A DNA stretch of 64,000 nucleotides from Microbacterium esteraromaticum (lineage in GTDB: Bacteria; Actinomycetota; Actinomycetes; Actinomycetales; Microbacteriaceae). A program made the translations under genes and the position numbers. The stretch covers positions 2,294,001 to 2,358,000 of the forward strand of contig NZ_CP118100.1 of the NCBI RefSeq assembly GCF_028747645.1, written 5' to 3'. The notes under the pieces were generated by a model that was given only the letters and a program-made list of their open reading frames with translations, ran no database searches and was not told where the DNA came from. Below are positions 1-8,230 of this stretch, piece after piece. Numbering within the stretch: the first letter of the stretch is position 1; the number at the start of each line of letters is the position of its first letter.

Positions 1-238
1 CGAAGTCGCCGACGAGGAAGCCGCCGAGCGTGTGCAGGTACTGCTGCCACCACGGCAGGTCCGCGCCGTACGCGGCCCGGATGTCGTCGATCTGCGCCGC
101 GGACAACCCGAGGCTCGGGTCGGTGAACTTGATCAGCACGGCATCGCCGGGCAGGAGTTGCAGCAGGAAGAACGTGGCCGTGAAGGCGGCGATCAGAACG
201 ATCGCCGCCTGTCCGGCCCGCCGAAGCAGGAAGGGCAT
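1..238 (-). CDS. ABC transporter permease, DppB/OppB type (N-terminal part, continues left)
   Basis: Membrane subunit of a peptide-type ABC importer. Only the first 79 or so residues are inside the window. Residues 1-28 form a first membrane helix ending in LLQLLPGD, the N-terminal pattern of the DppB/OppB family (LPGDP-like turn after helix 1), followed by a periplasmic-type loop. Its ATG (236-238) overlaps the TGA of the upstream binding-protein gene as ATGA, so the two are translationally coupled. The rest of the transporter (second permease, ATPases) should lie to the left. Substrate cannot be told from this part. Confidence 0.85.
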   Translation of the reverse strand, partial: MPFLLRRAGQAAIVLIAAFTATFFLLQLLPGDAVLIKFTDPSLGLSAAQIDDIRAAYGADLPWWQQYLHTLGGFLVGDF

Positions 239-1872
239 CAGTGCTCCTGGAGCCACACGCCGAAGAACGAGGGGCGCCCGACCGACTCGTAGTCGATGCC
301 ACGCACGTGGGGTGCCGCACCGTAGACCTGCGGCTCTTCGAACAGCGGGATCACGTACGCCTGCTCGGCGAGGTAGTCCTGTACCGCCTGCGAAGCGGCG
401 ATGCGCTTGTCGGTGTCGGCCTCGGAGGCCACCACCTCCAGCAGCCGGTCGAGTTCGGCGTCGTTCGAGAGCAGCACGTTGCGGTTCTCGGTGTGGTACT
501 CGCTCTTGATCACGTCGAGGTCGCTTCGGCCGACCATGTCCTGCGAGACCGGCGTCTTGAGCGGGTCGAGGATGTCGGCGGCGCGGCTGCCGGCGTCGCC
601 GGGCTTGACGTTGAGCTCGACGCCGACGGCCCGCCACTGCTGCGCGACCAGCTCGAGCGTCTGCTTGGACTGCGGCTGCGGCTTGGACTCGAAGATGGTC
701 AGTGCCAGCCGTTCGCCGTCCTTCTCTCGGATGCCGTCCGCGCCCCGCTCCCACCCTGCGTCGTCGAGCAGTTCGGCCGCCTTCTTCTCGTCGTGGACGT
801 AGTGCGCCGACTCGTCCTTGTACCCCGTCGCAGACGACGACAGCGCCGAGGTCGCCACGGGATAGTTCTCGCTGAAGAGCGTGTCGACGACCTCTTGGGC
901 GTCCGTCGCCGCCACGAGCGCCTGCCGCACCCGGATGTCTGAGAGCAGCGGGTTGGTGAACCGCAGCGAGAGGTTGTTGTTGACCCCGCGGGTCTGCGGT
1001 GCATACAGCTCGATTCCGGCCTGGGCGACCCGTGCCTCGTCGAAGGCCTGCACGTAGCGCACGTAATCGGCCTGCCCCGAGAGCAGCGATCCGATGCGCA
1101 CCGAGTCCTCGGGGGTGACGATGACGCGGACGGCGTCGAGGTACGCGCGGCCCTGGTTCGGCACGCTCTCGGGCGCCCAGTCGTAGTCCTCGCGGGCCGT
1201 GAGGGTGTATTCGGTGCCGAGCTTCTCGCCGCCGATGGTGAAGGGACCGGCTCCGATGATGTCTTCGGCGTTGCCGGCGCCGAAGTCCTCGATGGTGCCG
1301 TCGAGAGTCTCGGGCGAGAGCAGTCCCGAGTTGATCGTCGACGTCGCCTGCAGGAAGCCGGGCGACGGGGCCGAGAAGCGGAAGACGACGGTGTCGTCGT
1401 CGATCACCTCACTGCTCGCGTAGTTGTTGATCGCCTCTGACACGGTCAGGCCGCGGTCGGCGTCACCGAGGCCGTACGTGTCGAAGTTCTTCTTCACGGC
1501 GGCGGCGTCGACGGGCGTGCCGTCCGAGAAGGTGACGTCATCGCGCAGGTCGAAGGTGTACTCGGTGGCGTCGGCGTTCACCTCCCAACCACTGGCGACC
1601 CACGGCTCGATCTCGAGCGTCTCGGGGTCCTGCCAGGTCAACCGTGCGGCGATGTTGCCCACGATGCCGCCGTTCGGGTAGAAACCCGCCTGCGGCGGGT
1701 ACAGGTTCGTGTACGTCTGGTGCTCAAGGTAGGTGAGCGTTCCGCCCGTGACCGGCTCCCCGTCGGAGGCGGCGACGTCGGCGGGGGCCGGTGACGACGA
1801 GCATGCGGCCAGGCCAGCCATCATGACGAGCGGCAGTGCGACGGCTGTGGCGCGGACGATGCGACGGTTCAT
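238..1872 (-). CDS. ABC transporter substrate-binding lipoprotein (SBP_bac_5 family)
   Basis: Extracytoplasmic binding protein of a peptide/nickel-type ABC importer, 544 residues, the usual length for family 5. The N-terminus is a lipoprotein signal: basic MNRR, hydrophobic core, then a lipobox ending at Cys24 (LAAC). The mature part has the family landmarks: a GGTLTYLEH-like opening strand, 'ASGWEVNADATEYTFDLRDDV' region typical of DppA/OppA relatives, and a C-terminal YVIPLFEE segment. The start at 1872 is chosen because an AGGAGGT ribosome site lies just upstream and the signal peptide begins there; upstream in-frame codons add a non-signal extension. First gene of the operon with the permease at 1-238. 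Ligand unknown: peptides, opines and glutathione are all handled by this family. Confidence 0.9.
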   Translation of the reverse strand: MNRRIVRATAVALPLVMMAGLAACSSSPAPADVAASDGEPVTGGTLTYLEHQTYTNLYPPQAGFYPNGGIVGNIAARLTWQDPETLEIEPWVASGWEVNADATEYTFDLRDDVTFSDGTPVDAAAVKKNFDTYGLGDADRGLTVSEAINNYASSEVIDDDTVVFRFSAPSPGFLQATSTINSGLLSPETLDGTIEDFGAGNAEDIIGAGPFTIGGEKLGTEYTLTAREDYDWAPESVPNQGRAYLDAVRVIVTPEDSVRIGSLLSGQADYVRYVQAFDEARVAQAGIELYAPQTRGVNNNLSLRFTNPLLSDIRVRQALVAATDAQEVVDTLFSENYPVATSALSSSATGYKDESAHYVHDEKKAAELLDDAGWERGADGIREKDGERLALTIFESKPQPQSKQTLELVAQQWRAVGVELNVKPGDAGSRAADILDPLKTPVSQDMVGRSDLDVIKSEYHTENRNVLLSNDAELDRLLEVVASEADTDKRIAASQAVQDYLAEQAYVIPLFEEPQVYGAAPHVRGIDYESVGRPSFFGVWLQEH

Positions 1873-2037
1873 GCAGACCTCCTGGGTGCGGTGACGGGGT
1901 GGAACGACGATCACGCTAGAGAAGTCGGATGCCACCGCGCGAGCGATGACGTCACGTGACGACACCACCCGTCATGTGCGGTAACCCGGGGTAACACGAC
2001 CCGTGCCGCACGCGGGTGGGCACAGATGATGGGAGCC
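1873..2037. promoter_or_regulatory. Divergent promoter region with palindrome and direct repeat
   Basis: This 165-bp gap separates the leftward peptide transporter from the rightward sulfhydrylase gene. It contains a perfect 10-bp palindrome GTCACGTGAC at 1951-1960 and a direct repeat of GGTAAC separated by a short C/G tract around 1980-1995. Both could be regulator sites, but no regulator is encoded nearby and no clear -35/-10 pair was identified. Confidence 0.35.
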
Positions 2038-3345
2038 ATGACCACTCTCGATGCGCCGACGGGTTTCGCCACGGCACAGGTGCAGGCCGGCTATGCGGCA
2101 TCCGCTGCCGTGGGCGCCGTGCCGCCGATTCATCAGACGGCGGCGTACGAGTTCTCGTCGCTGGCCGAGGCGGCCGACCTGTTCGCGCTGCGCAAGGCGG
2201 GCATCATCTACAGCCGCAACGCCAACCCCACCCAGCAGATCCTCGAAGAGCGCGTGGCTCTGCTCGAAGGCGGTGTCAGCGCGGTCGCGGTCGCTTCGGG
2301 GCAGGCGGCCGTCGCTGTCACGCTGTTGGCCCTGGCGCATCGCGGTGGGCACATCGTCGCCGCGCACCAGCTCTACGGCGGCACGATCGACCTGTTGCAG
2401 GAGACGCTCGACGACTTCGGCATCGGCGTCACGTTCGTCGACCAGGACGACCTCGACGCGTGGCGCGACGCGATCACGCCGCAGACGCGGGTGGTGTTCG
2501 CCGAGACGGTCGCCAACCCGATCGCCCAGGTGCTCGATATCCGTGCGGTCGCCGACATCGCGCACGAGGCCGGGGTGCCCCTGGTGATCGACAGCACCGT
2601 CGGCACGCCGCATCTGATCCGACCGGGTGAGCACGGAGCCGACTTCGTGGTGCATTCGGCGACGAAGTTCCTCTCGGGGCATGGCAGCTCGCTCGGCGGT
2701 GTCGTGGTCGACCTGGGCACGTTCGACTTCGGTGCGGATGCTGCCCGCTGGCCGCAGTTCACCGGCCCTTACTCCCGCTTCGGCGACATGGTGCTGTGGG
2801 ACCGCTTCGGTCAGGGCCAGGCGTTCGCGGCGCTGGTCAAATCGAAGTACGTGCACGACCTCGGCCCGTCGATCTCACCGTTCAACGCCTGGCAGATCCT
2901 GCAGGGTATCGAGACCCTCGACCTGCGCGTCGGGCGTCAGAGCGCCACCGCGCAGCGGGTCGCCGAGCACTTGGCCGCGCACCCCGCGGTCAGCGCCGTG
3001 CACCACCCCGGATTGCCGGGCAGCCCGTGGCATCCGCTCGCCGAACGCTACCTGCCGCGCGGAGTGCCCTCGGTGTTCTCGTTCGACCTCGCCGGACCAC
3101 AGGATGAGACCTCGTTCGACCGGGTCGCCGAGGTCTTCGGCGCGCTGCGCGTCTTCCGCCTGGTGGCGAACATCGGCGACGCTCGCAGCCTGGTCGCACA
3201 CCCGGCGTCCATGACCCACGGCCACCTCACCGCTGACCAGCGCGCCGCCGCGGGTATCTCGCTGACCACGATCCGCGTCTCGGCCGGTCTCGAAGACCCG
3301 GCCGACCTCATCGCCGACCTCGATCGCGCGCTCGCGCTGACCTGA
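2038..3345 (+). CDS. metY: O-acetylhomoserine sulfhydrylase-type PLP enzyme
   Basis: PLP-dependent enzyme of the Cys/Met metabolism family, 435 residues. The family makes homocysteine from O-acetyl- or O-succinylhomoserine and sulfide. The Schiff-base lysine is K210 in SATKFLSGHGSSLGG, where the GHG after the lysine is typical of MetY/MetZ rather than of cystathionine beta-lyase. Other landmarks: IYSRNANPT near the N-terminus (phosphate-binding tyrosine/arginine), VASGQAA, the 'ETVANP' strand and IRVSAGLEDP at the C-terminus. The ATG at 2038 follows GGGAG; an in-frame ATG at 2026 is less well placed. MetY versus MetZ (substrate acyl group) cannot be settled by eye, so the symbol is tentative. 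Confidence 0.85.
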   Translation: MTTLDAPTGFATAQVQAGYAASAAVGAVPPIHQTAAYEFSSLAEAADLFALRKAGIIYSRNANPTQQILEERVALLEGGVSAVAVASGQAAVAVTLLALAHRGGHIVAAHQLYGGTIDLLQETLDDFGIGVTFVDQDDLDAWRDAITPQTRVVFAETVANPIAQVLDIRAVADIAHEAGVPLVIDSTVGTPHLIRPGEHGADFVVHSATKFLSGHGSSLGGVVVDLGTFDFGADAARWPQFTGPYSRFGDMVLWDRFGQGQAFAALVKSKYVHDLGPSISPFNAWQILQGIETLDLRVGRQSATAQRVAEHLAAHPAVSAVHHPGLPGSPWHPLAERYLPRGVPSVFSFDLAGPQDETSFDRVAEVFGALRVFRLVANIGDARSLVAHPASMTHGHLTADQRAAAGISLTTIRVSAGLEDPADLIADLDRALALT

Positions 3346-3378
3346 CGCACCGCGTGCCCACCCCGGTACGCTGAACCC

Positions 3379-4368
3379 ATGACTGGACTTCGCTGGGGCA
3401 TCCTCGCCACGGGCGGCATCGCCGCCGCTTTCGCATCCGACCTGCGCACTGCCGGTCTCGACCTCGTCGCGGTGGGCTCACGCAGCCAGGAGTCCGCCGA
3501 CGCTTTCGCCACGCGCTTCGACATCCCCCGCGCACACGGGTCGTACGAGGCACTCGCGGCCGACCCCGAAGTCGACATCATCTACGTCGCAACGCCCCAT
3601 CCGATGCACCATGCCGATGCCCGTCTCGCGCTCGAGCACGGCAAGCACGCCCTGGTCGAGAAGGCGTTCACCGTGAACCGCGCCGAGGCCGAAGACCTGC
3701 AGGCGCTCGCCGCTGAGAAGGGCCTGCTCGTCATGGAGGCGATGTGGACCCGCTACCTGCCCCACATGGTGCGCATCCGTGAGATCCTCGCCGCGGGCAC
3801 TCTCGGTGAGATCCGCACGGTGTTCGCCGACCACACCCAGAAGCTGCCCACCGACCCCGCACACCGCCTGAACGCACTCGAACTGGGCGGCGGCGCACTG
3901 CTCGACCTGGGCATCTACCCGGTCTCGTTCATCTGGGATGTGCTGGGCGCACCCGAGTCGATCCAGGCGACGGCGCGTCTGATCGAGACCGGAGCCGATG
4001 CCGAGGTCGCCACGCTCATGACGCACGCCGGGGGCGCGGTCTCGACGAGCGTCTCGTCCTCGCGCGCGGCCGGCCCGAACACCGCGGCGATCGTCGGCAC
4101 GGATGCCCGCATCGAGATCGACCGGATCTTCTACGCCCCCACGACCTTCCGGGTCATCGCGCCGGACGGCACGGTCATCGAGGAGTACGTCTCGCAGGTC
4201 GAGGGACGCGGGATGCAGTACCAGGCCTTCGCGGCCGAGGGCGCCGTCGCACACGGAGACCCGGCCGGTTCGATCCTGGCATTGCCCGTCGCCGAGAGCG
4301 TCGCCATCATGGGCACACTCGATGAGATCCGCCGCCAGATCGGCGTGACCTACCCGAGCGAGCGCTGA
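3379..4368 (+). CDS. Gfo/Idh/MocA family NAD(P)-dependent oxidoreductase
   Basis: 329 residues with the two-domain layout of the family. An N-terminal Rossmann fold opens with GILATGGIAAAF and is followed by GSRSQE, which sets the cofactor ribose pocket. The usual EKP at the cofactor/active-site junction is EKA (LVEKAFTVN). The C-terminal alpha/beta domain carries GGGALLDLGIYPVSF, the conserved motif holding a catalytic aspartate. Family members oxidise or reduce sugars, inositols and trans-dihydrodiols; this subgroup (short, EKA) resembles dihydrodiol-dehydrogenase-like proteins. Ends 2 nt before the next gene, so the two are probably co-transcribed although functionally unrelated. Confidence 0.85.
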   Translation: MTGLRWGILATGGIAAAFASDLRTAGLDLVAVGSRSQESADAFATRFDIPRAHGSYEALAADPEVDIIYVATPHPMHHADARLALEHGKHALVEKAFTVNRAEAEDLQALAAEKGLLVMEAMWTRYLPHMVRIREILAAGTLGEIRTVFADHTQKLPTDPAHRLNALELGGGALLDLGIYPVSFIWDVLGAPESIQATARLIETGADAEVATLMTHAGGAVSTSVSSSRAAGPNTAAIVGTDARIEIDRIFYAPTTFRVIAPDGTVIEEYVSQVEGRGMQYQAFAAEGAVAHGDPAGSILALPVAESVAIMGTLDEIRRQIGVTYPSER

Positions 4369-4370
4369 TC

Positions 4371-5288
4371 ATGGCCGAGAGCACCGGACGCGTCGCCGTC
4401 TACCTCGATTTCGACAACATCGTCATCGGCTGGTACGACCGGGTGCACGGCCGCAACGCGTACGGCAAGGATCGCCAGCGCATCGCCGAGAACCCGAACG
4501 ACCCCGAGGTGGCCGAGCGGCTGAAGCAGGCGGCGATCGAGGTCGGGGCGATCATCGATTACGCCTCGTCGTTCGGCACGCTCGTGCTGACCAGGGCCTA
4601 CGCCGACTGGTCGTCGCCGATCAACGCCGAGTACCGTTCTCAGCTGGTGGCCAGGGCAGTCGACCTCGTGCAGCTCTTCCCCGCGGCCGCGTACGCCAAG
4701 AACGGCGCCGACATCCGTCTGGCGGTCGACGCCGTCGAAGACATGTTCCGGCTGCCCGATCTCACCCATGTGGTGATCGTCGCCGGTGACAGCGACTACG
4801 TGCCGCTGGCGCAGCGCTGCCGGAGACTGGGCCGGTACGTCGTCGGCGTGGGGGTCGCCGGGTCGACGGCGAAGTCGCTCGCCGCGGCATGCGACGAGTT
4901 CGATTCGTACGATTCTCTGCCCGGCGTCGTGCGTCCCGCGCAGAAGGCGGATGCTGCCGCCGGCGCCACGGCCAAGGACGCCAAGAGCCGCCCAGAGACG
5001 AAGGCCGCGGCCAGAACGCGTCGCGCCCGTTCGTCGGCGAAGACCGATGAGCAGACCGAGGCCACCGCACTGCTGGAGCGGGCGCTGCGACTCGGCCACG
5101 ACAAGGCGGATGCCGATGAATGGCTGCACGCGTCTGCGGTGAAGACGCAGATGCGACGGATGGATCCCTCGTTCAGCGAGAAGGCACTCGGGTTCCGGTC
5201 GTTCAACGACTTCCTCAAGTCGCGCGACGACGTCTCGGAGCTGTCCGAAGAAGGTCACGAGCGCATGATCCGACTGCGCGAGGCGTGA
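4371..5288 (+). CDS. NYN-domain protein with C-terminal OST-HTH/LOTUS domain
   Basis: 305 residues. The N-terminal NYN nuclease domain (about 1-160) shows VAVYLDFDNIVIG with the first acidic cluster and IVAGDSDYVPLAQRC with the second (DSD), the PIN-like catalytic acidic residues. A basic, Ala/Arg-rich linker (about 185-225) leads to an OST-HTH/LOTUS winged helix (about 230-300; ends RSFNDFLKSRDDV), an RNA-binding module. This is the bacterial counterpart of limkain-b1/MARF1 architecture: likely an RNA-acting nuclease, target unknown. All the acidic residues needed for metal-dependent cleavage appear present. No link to its metabolic neighbours is evident. Confidence 0.85.
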   Translation: MAESTGRVAVYLDFDNIVIGWYDRVHGRNAYGKDRQRIAENPNDPEVAERLKQAAIEVGAIIDYASSFGTLVLTRAYADWSSPINAEYRSQLVARAVDLVQLFPAAAYAKNGADIRLAVDAVEDMFRLPDLTHVVIVAGDSDYVPLAQRCRRLGRYVVGVGVAGSTAKSLAAACDEFDSYDSLPGVVRPAQKADAAAGATAKDAKSRPETKAAARTRRARSSAKTDEQTEATALLERALRLGHDKADADEWLHASAVKTQMRRMDPSFSEKALGFRSFNDFLKSRDDVSELSEEGHERMIRLREA

Positions 5289-5322
5289 AAGGTCACCTCT
5301 GACACCGGGCTACGCTCGAAGC

Positions 5323-5940
5323 ATGGAACACGTTCCGCATTCACCGTACCTGCGGGCTTTGGGCGGGCACCGCGGGGCGTTGCATCCCGCTCTGCGCACG
5401 TACTTCGCGGCGACGCCCCGCGGTCAGGTGGGCGTCGGTGAGGGAACCTTCTCACGCGTGGGCACGCCCAAGCGGTGGCTGTGGCCGGTGCTGCGCATGC
5501 TGCAGCGTCACGGTGTCGTGCACGCCGGCTGGCATCACGATGTGCCGTTCACGATCCGCAACCTCAGCGTCGCCGGCCGGGTGGTCAGCGAGCGCACGCT
5601 GCATCTGCCCGAGGGCGACTGGACGATGACCGACTCGGTCTCGGCCGGCGCGCATGGTCGCGTGCTCGATCAACTCGGTGAGCCCGTGACGCTCTCGGCG
5701 GTGTTCGACGTGTCGGTCGATGAGGATGCGCTGGCGCTGCGCAGCCGCAGGGTGGGCATCCGTCTGGGCCGCGTGCGTGTGCGTCTTCCCCGTCTGATCG
5801 CCCCGGTGGTGCGGTTGCGCGAGAGCGCCGAGAAGCAGGCCGGCAACCAACGCGTCGCGCTCACCGTCGATATGCCGCTGATCGGGCGCATCTACGAGTA
5901 CGAGGGCGTCTTCACCTACCGCATCGAGCGCGTCGCATGA
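5323..5940 (+). CDS. DUF4166 domain protein
   Basis: 205 residues resembling the DUF4166 family: an N-terminal HPALRTYF segment, GEGTFSRVGTPKRWLWPVLRML, then a beta-rich body and a C-terminal RIYEYEGVFTYRIERV. No catalytic motif or signal peptide can be seen. In other genomes such domains occur alone or fused to saccharopine-dehydrogenase-like or epimerase proteins. The stop codon overlaps the ATG of the next gene (ATGA at 5937-5940), so it is made together with the TIGR01777 epimerase, which suggests a shared but unknown role. Confidence 0.75.
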   Translation: MEHVPHSPYLRALGGHRGALHPALRTYFAATPRGQVGVGEGTFSRVGTPKRWLWPVLRMLQRHGVVHAGWHHDVPFTIRNLSVAGRVVSERTLHLPEGDWTMTDSVSAGAHGRVLDQLGEPVTLSAVFDVSVDEDALALRSRRVGIRLGRVRVRLPRLIAPVVRLRESAEKQAGNQRVALTVDMPLIGRIYEYEGVFTYRIERVA

Positions 5941-6890
5941 GCCGGGTCGTGATCGGCGGTTCGACAGGGTTCATCGGCCGACATCTGCAAGACGCGTACC
6001 GTGCCGAGGGGCGAGAGGTCGTCACGATCTCGCGCTCGGGCGCAGACCTCACCTGGGACGACCAGCCCGGAATCGACGCCGCGGTGGACGGCGCTGGCCT
6101 GGTCGTCGGCCTCGCGGGCAAGAGCGTGAGTTGCCGCTACACGCCCGCCAACCGCGCCGAGATCTTCCGCTCGCGTCTGGAGACCACGGCTGCGCTGGGG
6201 ACAGCGATCGCCCGGGCATCTGCTCCCCCGCCCCTGTGGGTGAACTCCTCGACGGCGACGATCTACCGTCATGCCGAGGACCGTCCGATGACCGAGGACG
6301 ACGGCGAGCTCGGCACCGGCTTCTCGGTCGAGGTTGCCAAGGCCTGGGAACGTGCACTGTACGAGCGGAATCTGCCGCACACCCGGCGCGTCGCCCTGCG
6401 CACGGCGATCGTGCTGGGCGATGCGGGCGTGCTGGGCCCGCTGCGCCGGCTCGCCCGCGTCGGGCTCGGCGGCACGCAGCTCGACGGTTGGTGGCCGGTC
6501 TCGCGTGCGCGGCGCGAGGCGGGAACGGCCCACGATCCCGGCGCCCGCGGCGGGCGTCAGCGGTTCAGCTGGATCCACGTCGATGATGTGCTCGGCATCA
6601 TCGACTTCCTCGAACAGCAGCCGCAGTTGGACGGCCCCGTGAACGCCTCCTCACCCACGCCGGTCGACAACCGCGCCTTCATGGCGGCTGTGCGCCGCGC
6701 GCTCGGGGTGCGCTTCGGCCCTCCGACGCCGCGGTGGATGCTCGAGATCGGCGCCATGGGCATCCGCACCGAGACCGAGTTGATCTTGAAAAGCCGGTGG
6801 GCGCTGCCGGCGAAGCTCAGCGCAGCGGGGTACACGTTCCGGCATCCGGATCTCGACGAGGCGTTGCGCGCGTCGTTCTCGGAGGGGTGA
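5937..6890 (+). CDS. TIGR01777 family NAD-dependent epimerase (YfcH-like)
   Basis: 317 residues. The N-terminal Rossmann fold begins VVIGGSTGFIGRHL (nucleotide-binding GxxGxxG); VNSSTATIYRH and the region after it match the TIGR01777 pattern. A C-terminal DUF1731 domain (about 265-312) contains RWALPAKLSAAGYTFRHPDL, a strong family signature. The family is an atypical extended SDR of unknown substrate. Translationally coupled to the DUF4166 protein upstream, an arrangement consistent with a functional pair. Confidence 0.9.
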   Translation: MSRVVIGGSTGFIGRHLQDAYRAEGREVVTISRSGADLTWDDQPGIDAAVDGAGLVVGLAGKSVSCRYTPANRAEIFRSRLETTAALGTAIARASAPPPLWVNSSTATIYRHAEDRPMTEDDGELGTGFSVEVAKAWERALYERNLPHTRRVALRTAIVLGDAGVLGPLRRLARVGLGGTQLDGWWPVSRARREAGTAHDPGARGGRQRFSWIHVDDVLGIIDFLEQQPQLDGPVNASSPTPVDNRAFMAAVRRALGVRFGPPTPRWMLEIGAMGIRTETELILKSRWALPAKLSAAGYTFRHPDLDEALRASFSEG

Positions 6891-6893
6891 GGC

Positions 6894-7283
6894 TCAGCCC
6901 TCCTGCGTCTCCGGGCCGGTCGAGGAGCCGCCGTGCTCCTTCTTACGCTTCTCGATCTCCTCGCGCAGCCGCCATTCCTCGATCTCGCGGTCGAGGTCGG
7001 CGATCTGCTGCTCGGTGGTGCGCGTGTCGATCGGCATGGTCGGCGCAGCCGGCGCCTGCTGTCGCGATGGCTTGGGCCGGCGGCGCGGCAGACGGATACC
7101 CCCCTCGGGGTACACCCGCCCCAGCGCGAACCACAGCACGCTGCCCAGCAACGGCAGCAGGATCACCAGCAGCAGCCACACGATGCGGGGCAGGTACCGC
7201 ACGTCGGAGTCGTCGCGGCGGATGATGTCCACGACGGCGAACACCATCAGTCCGATGGTGATCAGCGAGAACAGGATCGGCAT
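6894..7283 (-). CDS. PLDc_N domain membrane protein
   Basis: 129 residues: an N-terminal helix (MPILFSLITIGLMVFAVVDII), then a second helix RIVWLLLVILLPLLGSVLWFALGR, the signature of the phospholipase-D nuclease N-terminal domain found alone as a two-helix membrane protein in actinobacteria. The C-terminal cytoplasmic tail has a predicted short coiled coil (TEQQIADLDREIEEWRLREE). No catalytic HKD motif. Convergent with the epimerase gene, only 3 nt apart. Function unknown; SHOCT-like or cell-envelope scaffolding roles have been proposed for this type. Confidence 0.8.
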   Translation of the reverse strand: MPILFSLITIGLMVFAVVDIIRRDDSDVRYLPRIVWLLLVILLPLLGSVLWFALGRVYPEGGIRLPRRRPKPSRQQAPAAPTMPIDTRTTEQQIADLDREIEEWRLREEIEKRKKEHGGSSTGPETQEG

Positions 7284-7325
7284 GGTCTCAGGGTATCCCG
7301 GCGGCGTGCCGTGTCGGATCGGTTC

Positions 7326-8168
7326 TCAGGCGTCGCCGGTCGCGACCGGCGCACCCGGCGTATTCGACCAGGCGCTCCACGACCCCGGGTACACGGTGAC
7401 GTCGCGGCCGATGATGGCTCCGGCCAAGGCGAACTGCGCGGCGGTGATTCCCGATCCGCAGTACGACGCGATGGGCACGGCACTCGTGGCGCCGACCGCG
7501 TCGAACGCGTCCGCGATGTCGGATGCCGGCAGGAAACGCCCGTCGCCGGTGAGCAGGTTGCCGATCGGCAGGTTCTTCGCACCCGGTACGTGCCCGGCGA
7601 TCGGGTCGATCGGCTCGGTTTCACCGCGGTAGCGCTCGGCGACACGTACGTCGATCAGCACGCCGGCATCGGGCCACGAGGCCACTGAACGGGTGTCGAT
7701 GGTTCCGCGATCGGCGGGATGCTCCAGCCGCACGTCTCCGGGCGCCACGACCACGTCTCCGGTCTCGGTCGCGCCGCCGGCAGCCAGCCAGGCCGGCCAT
7801 CCGCCGTCGAGCACGCGCACATCGGTCAGTCCCGCACGGCGCAGTGCCCACCAGGTGCGCGAGGCCGCCAGCATCCGATGGTCGTCGTAGACGACGACGG
7901 TGTCGCCCTCGTCGATGCCCCAGCGCTGTGCCGCCGCCGCGAGCGCCGCATCCGCGGGTAGCGGGTGGCGCCCCTCGTGGGGCTCGCCGTGGCGCGAGAG
8001 ATCGCCTTCGACGTCGATGAAGACGGCGCCGGGGATGTGGCCGGCCAGGTACTGTTCGCGGCCGTCGTTGCGCCCGAGCTGCCAGCGGGCGTCGAGCACG
8101 TGCACACTATCGAGGTGCTCACGCAGCTCGTCGACGGTGATCAACGGGGTACCTGGGGCGCGCGTCAT
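7326..8168 (-). CDS. Two-domain sulfurtransferase (rhodanese / 3-mercaptopyruvate type)
   Basis: 280 residues with two rhodanese modules. The first (about 1-135) is inactive and holds VLDARW and GHIPGAVFIDVE. The second (about 150-275) carries the active-site loop with Cys237 in YCGSGITA. The CGSGxTA loop is the 3-mercaptopyruvate sulfurtransferase form, as opposed to CRxGx(R/T) of thiosulfate sulfurtransferases. Likely moves sulfur from mercaptopyruvate or thiosulfate to a thiol acceptor in the cytosol. The start at 8168 is preferred over an in-frame ATG 8 codons upstream, which would extend into the divergent pgi promoter. Confidence 0.85.
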   Translation of the reverse strand: MTRAPGTPLITVDELREHLDSVHVLDARWQLGRNDGREQYLAGHIPGAVFIDVEGDLSRHGEPHEGRHPLPADAALAAAAQRWGIDEGDTVVVYDDHRMLAASRTWWALRRAGLTDVRVLDGGWPAWLAAGGATETGDVVVAPGDVRLEHPADRGTIDTRSVASWPDAGVLIDVRVAERYRGETEPIDPIAGHVPGAKNLPIGNLLTGDGRFLPASDIADAFDAVGATSAVPIASYCGSGITAAQFALAGAIIGRDVTVYPGSWSAWSNTPGAPVATGDA

Positions 8169-8230
8169 GGGCTCAACGCTAGCGTGCAACACCGACGATG
8201 CGGCGTGCGGCTGGCGCTAACGTGGGGAGC

